Positions 33,086 through 39,781 of a stretch of DNA of 64,000 nt are shown here, piece by piece. The stretch's first letter is position 1, and every line of letters begins with the position of its first letter. Made by a program: the position numbers and the translations under genes. Source of the DNA: JAWWPG01 sp033850885 (lineage in GTDB: Bacteria > Actinomycetota > Actinomycetes > Propionibacteriales > Nocardioidaceae); the NCBI GenBank assembly GCA_033850885.1, contig JAWWPG010000021.1, forward strand, positions 62,001-126,000, in the 5' to 3' direction. Below the pieces are notes generated by a model. It saw only the letters and a list, made by a program, of their open reading frames with translations, ran no database searches and was not told where the DNA came from.

Positions 33086-33637
33086 GTGGTGCAGCTGGTG
33101 CTCCTGAACGGTCCTCCTGGCAGCGGCAAGTCGACACTGGCCCAGATGTACGTCGATGAGCACCCCCTGGCGCTGAACCTGGACGTGGACAGGATCCGAA
33201 GCCTGCTCGGTCACTGGCGGGCCTGTCAGCAGGAGTCCGGCCTCCTCGCCCGCGAGCTGGCGCAGTCGATGGCACGCGTGCATCTTCTGGCGGGCCATGA
33301 CGTCGTGGTACCGCAGTACCTCGCCCGGGCGCATTTCATCGAGCAGCTCGAACGTGTTGCGGACGACGCCGGGGCGGTGTTCAACGAGGTGGTTCTGCTC
33401 GACACCAAGGCGAACGCGGTGCGCCGGTTCATCGAGAGGAGCAGCACGTCAACCGAGCCTGCGCATCTCGAGGCGCGGGAGCTCGTCGAGGGCAGCGGCG
33501 GCCTCGATGCACTTGATCTGATGTACGACGACCTGCTGCTCCTGCTTGCCTCACGCCCCAAGGCGAAGCTCGTCACGACGCGAGACGGCCGGATCTCGAC
33601 GGCGTACGACGACCTGATGCGTCACCTCGGACAGTAG
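33086..33637 (+). CDS. P-loop NTPase/kinase (AAA_33-like)
   Basis: A 183-residue protein with a Walker A loop, LLNGPPGSGKSTLAQMY, at residues 5-21 and a second strand LALNLDVDRIRSLLG carrying the acidic residue used by zeta-toxin or gluconate kinase-type folds. The central VVVPQYLARAHFIEQLER and the final DGRISTAYDDLMRHL complete the pattern of AAA_33 small-molecule or nucleotide kinases. The substrate is unknown; related proteins annotate as predicted kinases, and no antitoxin gene is next to it. GTG is doubled at the start (33086 and 33089). The promoter looks leaderless. Confidence 0.75.
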   Translation: MVQLVLLNGPPGSGKSTLAQMYVDEHPLALNLDVDRIRSLLGHWRACQQESGLLARELAQSMARVHLLAGHDVVVPQYLARAHFIEQLERVADDAGAVFNEVVLLDTKANAVRRFIERSSTSTEPAHLEARELVEGSGGLDALDLMYDDLLLLLASRPKAKLVTTRDGRISTAYDDLMRHLGQ

Positions 33638-33725
33638 GCGGTCTGGTGCTCGTCGTCAGGTACGAAGATCGAGTCGCAGCCGCATCCGACCGCACTGCGG
33701 GAGGTGCGTGCCGGCGTGTCTGGCA

Positions 33726-35012
33726 CTAGGCGGCGGACTGCGATGCAATCCCCCTGGCGCGGACGGGAACGCTCTCGAAACCGCGCAGCACGAGCAGCGG
33801 GCGCCGGGTCGGCGGGGCGGCCAGCTCAAGAGCCGGGTACCGCCGGGTCAGCTCCTCGATGGCGATGCGGCCTTCCAGTCGGGCCAGCGAGGCGCCGAGG
33901 CAGTGATGCATGCCGAGCGAGAAGGACAGGTGCCGCCCGGGATCCGGCCGGTCAATCCGGAACTCGTCGGGCTGCTCGAAGACCCCCGGGTCGCGGTTGG
34001 CGCCGCCGATGGACACGAGGACGGCCCGACCCGCCGCGATCACGCGGCCGCCGACCTCGACATCCTCGGTGGCGATCCGGGAGGTCAGCTGGACCGGGCT
34101 GTCGTAACGGAGCATCTCCTCAACTGCAGCAGGTATCAGGGCCGGATCCTGGCGGAGCCGGATCCAGCTGTCCGGGTCGCCCAGCAGGGCGACCATGCCG
34201 TTCCCGATCAGGTTCACGGTGGTCTCGAACCCGGCGATCAGCAGCAGCAAGGCCGTGCTCACCACCTCGCCGGTAGTAAGCCGGTCGCCCTCCTCCTCGG
34301 CGGCGATCAGCGCGGACAGGATGCTGTCGTCGGGATTGGCCCGGCGCTCGCGCACCAGGTCCTGGAGGTAGCCGGTCAGCGCGACCTCCGCGGCGCGGGT
34401 GTGCGCCTGTGCGGCCGCCGCCGTCTGCGGGTCCAGGGTGGCGGCCAGGTCATGACCCCAGGCCCGGACCCGGGCCTGATGCTCCGCTGGAACGCCGAGC
34501 AGATGGCAGATGACCGCGATCGGGAGCGGGAAGGCCAGTGCGTCGATCAGGTCGAAGTCGGCTACGCGGTCCGTGGCCGTCAGCAGCCGGACCGTGACGT
34601 CGCGGATCCACGGCTCGAGCCCGGCGATGGCCCTCGGGGTGAACGCCCCGGTCACGAGCCTGCGCAGCCGGGCATGGTCGGGTGGGTCCATCGTGAGCAG
34701 GTCCGCGGCGGGCAGCCCGGCCCGCGGGTCGCCCGGCGGGTATGACGGGGGCCGGTAGCCGCGCTGGTGCACCGGCGAGCTGCTGAACCGCCGGTCCCGC
34801 AGGATGCTCGCCACCGTCGCGTGGTCGGCTGCAGCGAACAGCCCGAGCGGGCTGCGCACCAGGCCGCGCTGCCGCAGCTGCGCGTACAGCGGGTAGGGGT
34901 CAGCCTTCGTTGCCGGGAGCATCAGCCGGGCGACCGGATCGCCTCGCCACTGGCACAGCCGCAACACGGCCGGCTCGACGACGCGGCTCTTGACTTGCTC
35001 TCCGAGACCCAT
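33726..35012 (-). CDS. Cytochrome P450
   Basis: A 428-residue soluble bacterial P450. The I-helix has LIAGFETTVNLIGNG (oxygen-binding AGxxT pattern), the K-helix EEMLR (ExxR), and the heme loop FSLGMHHCLGASLARLE with Cys371 as the iron ligand. LLTMDPPDHARLRRLVTGAFTPR near residue 80 (shown in part) is the usual C-helix region. The fold and motifs resemble actinobacterial CYP107-type hydroxylases, but the substrate is unknown and no ferredoxin gene is beside it. The ATG at 35012 is fixed by AAGGAG six bases before it; the longer open frame upstream lies in the promoter region. It is divergent from a TetR gene, with a phased repeat between that may be the operator. Confidence 0.92.
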   Translation of the reverse strand: MGLGEQVKSRVVEPAVLRLCQWRGDPVARLMLPATKADPYPLYAQLRQRGLVRSPLGLFAAADHATVASILRDRRFSSSPVHQRGYRPPSYPPGDPRAGLPAADLLTMDPPDHARLRRLVTGAFTPRAIAGLEPWIRDVTVRLLTATDRVADFDLIDALAFPLPIAVICHLLGVPAEHQARVRAWGHDLAATLDPQTAAAAQAHTRAAEVALTGYLQDLVRERRANPDDSILSALIAAEEEGDRLTTGEVVSTALLLLIAGFETTVNLIGNGMVALLGDPDSWIRLRQDPALIPAAVEEMLRYDSPVQLTSRIATEDVEVGGRVIAAGRAVLVSIGGANRDPGVFEQPDEFRIDRPDPGRHLSFSLGMHHCLGASLARLEGRIAIEELTRRYPALELAAPPTRRPLLVLRGFESVPVRARGIASQSAA

Positions 35013-35075
35013 CCCGCACTCCTTCGCCGCGCAGCCGGGCCAGTCGCCTGTTGGCCAGGCCATCGTCAGTTTCGT

Positions 35076-35123
35076 GTACCACTGGTATCTGAGTTCTGAA
35101 GGTATCTGCATGCCGTCGGTATG
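35076..35123. promoter_or_regulatory. Three 17-bp-phased GGTAT boxes between P450 and TetR genes
   Basis: GGTAT occurs at 35084, 35101 and 35118, exactly 17 bp apart. The first and last belong to near-palindromes: GTACCA-C-TGGTAT (35076-35088) and CATGCCG-T-CGGTATG (35109-35123), each with one mismatch. The array fills most of the central part of the 132-bp divergent gap (35013-35144). It suits binding of several TetR dimers, turning off both genes. Binding is inferred. Confidence 0.5.
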
Positions 35124-35144
35124 TCAATGTGAGAGCATGAGCGC

Positions 35145-35735
35145 GTGGCGAGGGTGACCAGGGCGGACTCGACGGCGCTGACACGGCAGCGGCTGCTGGC
35201 GCAGGCGCAGCGGCTGTTCCGCGACCGCGGCTACGCCGCGACGTCGCTGGAGCAGATCGCGGAGGCGGCGGACGTAACCAAGGGCGCCATCTACGGGCAC
35301 TTCGCCAGCAAGGAGGATCTCCTGCTCAGCGCGATCGAAGCAGGCCGCGATACGACCCCCGACTACGTCACGCTGCTCAACGACCAGTCGCGGCCACTGC
35401 CCGAGCGCCTGGCAGAGTTCGGCCGCGCCGTCGCCGAGGAAGACCCCGATGACGCAGCGGAGCTGGCAATGTTCCTGGAGTTCTTTGCCGCGCTGCTGCG
35501 CGCCCCGGAGGCACTGCAGCGCTATAGCAGCGGACTCGAGCGCCGGCTCCAGGAGCTAGCCGACGCCGATAGCGACCAGCCTTCGGCCGCGAACACGACC
35601 GCCCAGGCCTGGGCCATCGGCCTTGCGCTGGTGGTCGGCCTGCAGATCTACCAGCGTCTTGCCCCCGGCCTCGTCACGCCGGAGGTGTTCGAGCGCGCGC
35701 TCGGTCTGCTGGCCGACCTCTACCAGGAACAGTGA
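35145..35735 (+). CDS. TetR-family transcriptional regulator
   Basis: A 196-residue regulator. The N-terminal helix-turn-helix is LAQAQRLFRDRGYAATSLEQIAEAADVTKGAIYGHF (residues 15-50, shown in part), which is the canonical TetR pattern ending YGHFxSKEDLL. The C-terminal ligand domain is typical in length. By position it controls the divergent P450 gene and itself. The GTG start has no strong ribosome site, and upstream GAGCAT is only a poor -10. The ligand is unknown, probably a substrate of the P450 or a toxic compound. Confidence 0.9.
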   Translation: MARVTRADSTALTRQRLLAQAQRLFRDRGYAATSLEQIAEAADVTKGAIYGHFASKEDLLLSAIEAGRDTTPDYVTLLNDQSRPLPERLAEFGRAVAEEDPDDAAELAMFLEFFAALLRAPEALQRYSSGLERRLQELADADSDQPSAANTTAQAWAIGLALVVGLQIYQRLAPGLVTPEVFERALGLLADLYQEQ

Positions 35736-35779
35736 GGACGACGCGCCATGCAGAGGACGGATGGGGTGTTGAAGAGCGG

Positions 35780-36298
35780 TCACGACAAGCCCGCCAGTCG
35801 GTAGGCGACGAGGCTGCCCGCGACCGCGACGTTGAGACTGGCTCCCCACCCCACCATCGGAATCTCGACGCACTCGTCGACACCGGCAAGGACGTCATCG
35901 GGCACTCCGTGGTGTTCGTGACCGAGCAGCAACACCGTCGACCGCCGGGCGGGCGCGAGCCGCGAGAGTGTGGTCGCCTCCTCGGCGAGCTCGACGGCCA
36001 CGATGCGCTTCCCGGCCGCGCGCTGCGCATCAAGCCAGTCCTCCTTGGTGGGCGTGACCCAGTGGATGCACGGCCGCCGCCCGCGAAGGGTGTCGCCGAT
36101 CCGGAGCGCATCTTCATAGTGCTTCGTGCGAGGCACCGCAAGACAGGCACCGATCGCGTCGCAGGTACGAAGCAGCGTGCCTAGGTTCGCGTCGTAGGCG
36201 ACCCACAACGGAGCGACGATGAGGTGGTCCCAGCAGCCGTGGCATGCTCGTCGGCGCTGAGTTCGCAACTCGTGGGGCTTGGTCTTGGCGCCACTCAT
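35780..36298 (-). CDS. TrmH/SpoU-family RNA 2'-O-methyltransferase
   Basis: A 172-residue SPOUT methyltransferase. Motif 1 is YDANLGTLLRTCDAIGA (N and R for RNA and SAM), motif 2 VLLLGHEHHGVPDDVLAGVD, and motif 3 MVGWGASLNVAVAGSLVAY, the knot that binds SAM. It methylates the 2'-OH of a tRNA or rRNA nucleotide. The small size and lack of an N-terminal RNA-binding L30e-like domain suggest a TrmL/TrmH-like enzyme, but the target is not known. A CHGC pair at residues 19-22 (RRRACHGCWDH) is unusual. The start ATG lacks a clear ribosome site. It converges on the TetR gene with a 44-bp gap. Confidence 0.87.
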   Translation of the reverse strand: MSGAKTKPHELRTQRRRACHGCWDHLIVAPLWVAYDANLGTLLRTCDAIGACLAVPRTKHYEDALRIGDTLRGRRPCIHWVTPTKEDWLDAQRAAGKRIVAVELAEEATTLSRLAPARRSTVLLLGHEHHGVPDDVLAGVDECVEIPMVGWGASLNVAVAGSLVAYRLAGLS

Positions 36299-36441
36299 GG
36301 GCGCGTGATCGAGACTCCTGAACTGATCATGAGATAGCGCCTTTCAGCGGCGGCGCCGATCCATCGACGAAGTGGCTCCGGAGAGCGTATCCGGCGTAGC
36401 GGTGTGCGGGCCACAGCCCGGGCACGCTCGACACCCGTCGT

Positions 36442-36447
36442 TAGTCT
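36442..36447 (+). promoter_or_regulatory. -10 box of a likely leaderless promoter (thioesterase gene)
   Basis: TAGTCT, 6 nt before the ATG at 36454, with no Shine-Dalgarno. It lies in the 155-bp divergent gap upstream of the TrmH-like gene. Confidence 0.45.
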
Positions 36448-36453
36448 GACCCG

Positions 36454-37248
36454 ATGCACAGACCATCGGACGAACCCGCCGCCTACTACACCACGGGCGG
36501 TGCGGGATCGTACCGGTCGACAGCGCACGCGCAGGGGGCCTGGGCCGCGAACCAGCAGCACATGGGCCCGGTGTCTGGCCTCGTCATCCACGAGCTCGAG
36601 GCGTTTCAGCCTCGCGACGACCTCATGCTGTCGCGGGTGAGCTTCGACATCCTCGGGGTGATCCCCCGTGGTGACGTCACGGTCTCCACCTCCCTCACGC
36701 GGGCCGGACGTACCGTCGAGCTGCTCTGTGCCGACCTCGTTGCCGGCGGCCGGAGCGTCGTACGGGCGCATGGCTGGCGACTGTTGCGCAGCGCCACGTC
36801 CCGGCTTGCCGGTACCGAGGCCCCCGGTATGCCAGGCCCGGACCAGGGCGAGCCGTGGGACGGCACCGGAACCTGGTCCGGTGGCTTTATCGCATCGCTC
36901 GACCTGCGTGTGCTGCCCGGCCGCCGGCCGGGACGCGGCGGGGCCTGGATCCGCCCGAAGGTCGCCCTGGTGGACGGTGTGGCCATCGCGGACCTCCCTC
37001 GCTTCTTCGCCATGATCGACACTATGAACGGCGTCGCGATCCGGGCCTCTCCGAAGACCGTGCAGTTCCCCAACACGGATCTGACTGTGCACCTGTTCCG
37101 TCAGCCGGCCGGTGAGTGGCTGGGAGTGGACGTCGAAGTCAGTTTCGGCTCCTCGGGAGTCGGCCTGACGTCGGCGGTGCTGAACGATGCGTCGGGGCCT
37201 TTCGGGCGGGCGCTTCAGATCCTCACCATTCGGCCGGCTCCTCGGTAA
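36454..37248 (+). CDS. TesB-like acyl-CoA thioesterase family protein
   Basis: A 264-residue double-hotdog protein of the acyl-CoA thioesterase 3 (4HBT_3/TesB-like) type. The N-terminal half contains WAANQQHMGPVSGLVIHELE and the central LSRVSFDILGVIPRGDVTVSTSLTRAGRTVELL (shown in part), which are family hallmarks. The second hotdog has RFFAMIDTMNGVAIRASPKTVQFPNTDLTVHL. It should release acyl groups from CoA in lipid turnover; specificity is not known. The start is 6 nt after TAGTCT, and the gene appears monocistronic. A hairpin follows 28 bp after the stop. Confidence 0.82.
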   Translation: MHRPSDEPAAYYTTGGAGSYRSTAHAQGAWAANQQHMGPVSGLVIHELEAFQPRDDLMLSRVSFDILGVIPRGDVTVSTSLTRAGRTVELLCADLVAGGRSVVRAHGWRLLRSATSRLAGTEAPGMPGPDQGEPWDGTGTWSGGFIASLDLRVLPGRRPGRGGAWIRPKVALVDGVAIADLPRFFAMIDTMNGVAIRASPKTVQFPNTDLTVHLFRQPAGEWLGVDVEVSFGSSGVGLTSAVLNDASGPFGRALQILTIRPAPR

Positions 37249-37275
37249 CCGGCAGACGCACGAAGTCCTTGGATT

Positions 37276-37293
37276 CCCCTTGTGGATAAGGGG
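37276..37293 (+). terminator. Stem-loop after the thioesterase gene
   Basis: CCCCTT-GTGGAT-AAGGGG, 6-bp perfect stem with a 6-nt loop, 28 bp after the stop at 37248. Only TT follows, so it is a weak intrinsic terminator candidate. It lies in the 101-bp gap to the next, convergent gene. Confidence 0.4.
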
Positions 37294-37349
37294 TTGCGAC
37301 CACAGCGGCACCACCGCCCTCGGCAAGCTCTGACCGCCACCCGCTTGGC

Positions 37350-37595
37350 TCAGCCGGCGCGCCGCACAGGCTTGGGGTGGGGGTAGCCCGGCGCGAGGCC
37401 GTTCACCAATGCGGTGACAAGCGAAGGCACATCCTCCCGGGCGACCCTGAACGTTCCCGAACAGGTGTCGGCCTGCCACAGCGACAACACGACGACGTCG
37501 TCCTCGGGATGCCACGAGACCCGCAGCGCCCGGCCCTCCCCGCGCGAGTCCAGCACGACCTCTCCGTGTGCCGGCAGTGCGAGGATACGAGCCAT
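37350..37595 (-). CDS. Conserved actinobacterial small protein
   Basis: An 81-residue protein beginning ARILALPAHGEVVLDSRGEGRALRVSWHP, a pattern common in actinobacteria and not named by any domain I recognise. The middle VVLSLWQADTCSGTFRV is beta-rich and the end PHPKPVRRAG is basic. Function unknown. The ATG lacks a clear ribosome site. The stop faces the thioesterase gene across a 101-bp gap with a hairpin. Mostly beta-strands with a single Cys suggest a small soluble domain. Confidence 0.7.
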   Translation of the reverse strand: MARILALPAHGEVVLDSRGEGRALRVSWHPEDDVVVLSLWQADTCSGTFRVAREDVPSLVTALVNGLAPGYPHPKPVRRAG

Positions 37596-37656
37596 GGGCT
37601 CATCATGCGCGCGAAAGCGTATGACCGCCAGGGATTCGGCGATTGAGCTTCCCCGC

Positions 37657-38292
37657 TCAGGTAACCGGCATCCGGCCGCTCAACGTAGCGACGCCATCAC
37701 CGCTCAGCTCGTCGGCACCCTCCCGGCGACCCGTCATCGCAACGAGTAGAGCCATCCCGGGTCCGGTCACCTCCGGACCCGAGCCGTGCGACCAGTCGAC
37801 GTCTGAGGAGACCAGCCGCAGCCCGGCGACCCGCCGCTTCCCGCCGACGGGAAAGTTCCCGCTTGAGAACATGTCCAGACAGGCCGTCACCGCTTCGGGT
37901 GGGGTGCTCCCGATGATCCCGAGAGCGCGCCGGATGTCCTCACCATGCACGACGACCTCCCCCAGCATCGCCATCACCGGCCCCGGCGGATGGTTGGTCG
38001 TCGCCGTCCGAGCCCGCAGACGCCGTTCGATCTCGTCCGGCGACAGCTCCCCCATGCGGTGGGCGTCCACGTCGATCATCGAGTTGAAACGCAGGCCGCT
38101 CGCGACCAGCCGTGCGAGGAAGTGCGGCGTCGTCTGTTCGGCTCCGGCGACGATGTGTGCCGCCGCCATCCGAACCGACCAGTCGCCGCACAAGGACCGT
38201 TGATTCCACTGCTCCGGGGTCAGTCCGCCGAGCATGTCTGCCACCGCGGAGCGTTCCCGGTGGATCAGGTCCCAGGTGCCGCTGTCGACCAC
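37657..38292 (-). CDS. Mycothiol-dependent maleylpyruvate isomerase-like (DinB-fold) protein
   Basis: A 211-residue member of the maleylpyruvate isomerase/TIGR03083 family. The N-terminus WDLIHRERSAVADMLGGLTPEQWNQRSLCGDWSVRMAAAHI (shown in part) is the four-helix DinB-like core with metal-ligand His in AAHI. The second His lies in VVVHGEDIRRALG near residue 112. Such enzymes use mycothiol and a divalent metal in isomerisation or conjugation, or act as unknown thiol transferases. The GTG start has GGAGG upstream. It points to a mycothiol-using actinobacterium. The substrate is unknown. Confidence 0.8.
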   Translation of the reverse strand: MVDSGTWDLIHRERSAVADMLGGLTPEQWNQRSLCGDWSVRMAAAHIVAGAEQTTPHFLARLVASGLRFNSMIDVDAHRMGELSPDEIERRLRARTATTNHPPGPVMAMLGEVVVHGEDIRRALGIIGSTPPEAVTACLDMFSSGNFPVGGKRRVAGLRLVSSDVDWSHGSGPEVTGPGMALLVAMTGRREGADELSGDGVATLSGRMPVT

Positions 38293-38369
38293 GATGACCT
38301 CCGTCAGGTTGGGGGAGCCCTCCCGGCCCCTCTACCTGTACGACGATCGCGGATCCGGCCGATCGACGG

Positions 38370-38705
38370 CTACGGCTTGCCGGCGTCCTTGACGCATCGG
38401 GTGGCCCACGGGCGGGCCTCCAGCCGCTCGTCGCCGATCTCGTTCCCGCAGACGTCGCAGACGTCGTAGCTTCCGTCTGCGAGCTTGGCCTCGGCGCGCT
38501 TCACCTCCGCCAGCATCACCTGGAGCTTGTCGTGGGCCGGGACCGCGGCGAGCCGGTCGACGGCCAGGCTGGTCCCCTCCCCGATGCGCTTGCCGAACGA
38601 GATGCTGCCCTGGTCTCCTGTGGGTTCCGCCATCTGGGCGAGCTGCTCCTCGAGCTGCTGGCGCTTCTCGGCGAGGAGCGCGGCCGCGCCGGACGGGTCA
38701 TCCAT
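38370..38705 (-). CDS. TraR/DksA-type zinc-finger protein
   Basis: A 111-residue protein of the TraR/DksA family. A coiled-coil helix (AALLAEKRQQLEEQLAQM and KLQVMLAEVKRAEAKL) is followed by the zinc finger YDVCDVCGNEIGDERLEARPWATRCVKDAGKP (residues 80-111, shown in part). The finger has Cys83, Cys86 and Cys104, but the expected fourth Cys is Asp107, so it is a Cys3-Asp site. DksA-like proteins enter the RNA polymerase secondary channel and adjust initiation with ppGpp; the actinobacterial role is less clear. The ATG lies 7 nt after TAGTCT, which suggests leaderless expression. It is divergent from the M15-like lipoprotein gene. Confidence 0.82.
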   Translation of the reverse strand: MDDPSGAAALLAEKRQQLEEQLAQMAEPTGDQGSISFGKRIGEGTSLAVDRLAAVPAHDKLQVMLAEVKRAEAKLADGSYDVCDVCGNEIGDERLEARPWATRCVKDAGKP

Positions 38706-38712
38706 GCGGCCG

Positions 38713-38718
38713 AGACTA
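38713..38718 (-). promoter_or_regulatory. -10 box of a likely leaderless promoter (DksA-like gene)
   Basis: TAGTCT on the minus strand, 7 nt before the ATG at 38705, with no Shine-Dalgarno between. It lies in the 37-bp divergent gap to the lipoprotein gene start at 38743. Confidence 0.4.
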
Positions 38719-38742
38719 GCGGAGACCGAGCACACTGGAACG

Positions 38743-39768
38743 GTGAAGAGTGACGCCCCACTCGACCGTCGCGGTCTCCTGCTGCTGGGGGCCGGTCTCC
38801 TGGTGGCCGCAGGATGTGACACGTCGGGCGCACCGGACACCGACGCCTCACCCGGCAGCCAGACTCGGCAACGACCGACGGTCCGAGGTACGGCGACGGT
38901 CCCCCCGACCCAAGCGACGCCAACTGCCCGCTCCTCCCCCCTTCCCGACGCGACGCCCTGGCGCCCCAACAGAGGAGATCTCAGTCCGGACGTGAAGGTC
39001 CGGGCGGCCCGGGTGATCGAGGCGCTCGGCACCTGGACTGCGGGCGAAAGTGGCGCGTCGGCGGCCGCGGGAAGGCTCCGGGCGATCGGCGCTGACGGGC
39101 GGCTCGTCAACACGGGACAGGAGCTTCTCGGCGGATCCGCCGCCGCGGTCGTTCAGGTCATCGAGGCCCAGTACGGCGGCCTGCTCGCGAGCTCCGCCAG
39201 CGTGCTTGTGGTGTGCCGGCAGTGGCTGGCCTCGTCCGATGGCTCGGTCAGACCGGGCGGGACCACGGTCGACGTACGCCTCGAGCGGGGCAGGCCTCGT
39301 TGGGTGGTGACCATGATGTACCCGGCTCGGCCCGGTCCTCCCGTTGCGACACCCTCGGCATTGGCTCGCCGGGTGTTGCGCAGTCCGCGGATCGACCTCC
39401 CTCCCGCCGCCGTCGCGGACGTGATGTCCGGCAACGTCCACGACAGCGTGCTGGACGCGATGCTGCGGCTCGCGACGACGTACCGGATCGGCGTGAGTGT
39501 CGTCCGGTCGGGGCACCCGAAATATGTGTTCGGCACGACCAGGCTCAGCGACCATCCGCAAGGGCGGGCCTTCGACACGTTCCGCATCGACGGCCGACTG
39601 GTGGTCGACCCGGGCACCCCGCGCGGGCTGGTGACCGGGTACATGCAGGCTGCGGCGGACGCTGGGTCGTACAACGTCGGCGGGCCGTACCTGCTGTCCG
39701 GTTCGGGTAACCAGTTCTTCAGCGACGCCACGCACCACGACCACGTGCATGCCGGCTTCGCGCAGTGA
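38743..39768 (+). CDS. Lipoprotein with M15-like D,D-peptidase motifs
   Basis: A 341-residue predicted lipoprotein. RRGLLLLGAGLLVAAGCDTSG gives a signal peptide with a Cys lipobox near residue 25, followed by a Thr/Pro-rich linker to residue 85. The C-terminal domain has LSDHPQGRAFD, matching the SxHxxGxAxD zinc motif of VanY/VanX-type D,D-peptidases, and HHDHVHAGF at the end, matching the HxH partner. It therefore probably trims or recognises peptidoglycan stem peptides at the cell surface. The GTG start has weak support. It is divergent from the DksA-like gene, and its stop shares a hairpin with polA. Confidence 0.72.
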   Translation: MKSDAPLDRRGLLLLGAGLLVAAGCDTSGAPDTDASPGSQTRQRPTVRGTATVPPTQATPTARSSPLPDATPWRPNRGDLSPDVKVRAARVIEALGTWTAGESGASAAAGRLRAIGADGRLVNTGQELLGGSAAAVVQVIEAQYGGLLASSASVLVVCRQWLASSDGSVRPGGTTVDVRLERGRPRWVVTMMYPARPGPPVATPSALARRVLRSPRIDLPPAAVADVMSGNVHDSVLDAMLRLATTYRIGVSVVRSGHPKYVFGTTRLSDHPQGRAFDTFRIDGRLVVDPGTPRGLVTGYMQAAADAGSYNVGGPYLLSGSGNQFFSDATHHDHVHAGFAQ

Positions 39769-39781
39769 GCCGGCGGGCTCA
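39766..39781. terminator. Bidirectional hairpin over both stop codons (lipoprotein / polA)
   Basis: TGAGCC-GGCG-GGCTCA, perfect 6-bp stem and 4-nt loop. The left arm begins with the lipoprotein TGA, and the right arm ends with the polA TGA on the reverse strand. The next bases do not pair. It is short but perfectly centred on the two stops. Confidence 0.45.
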
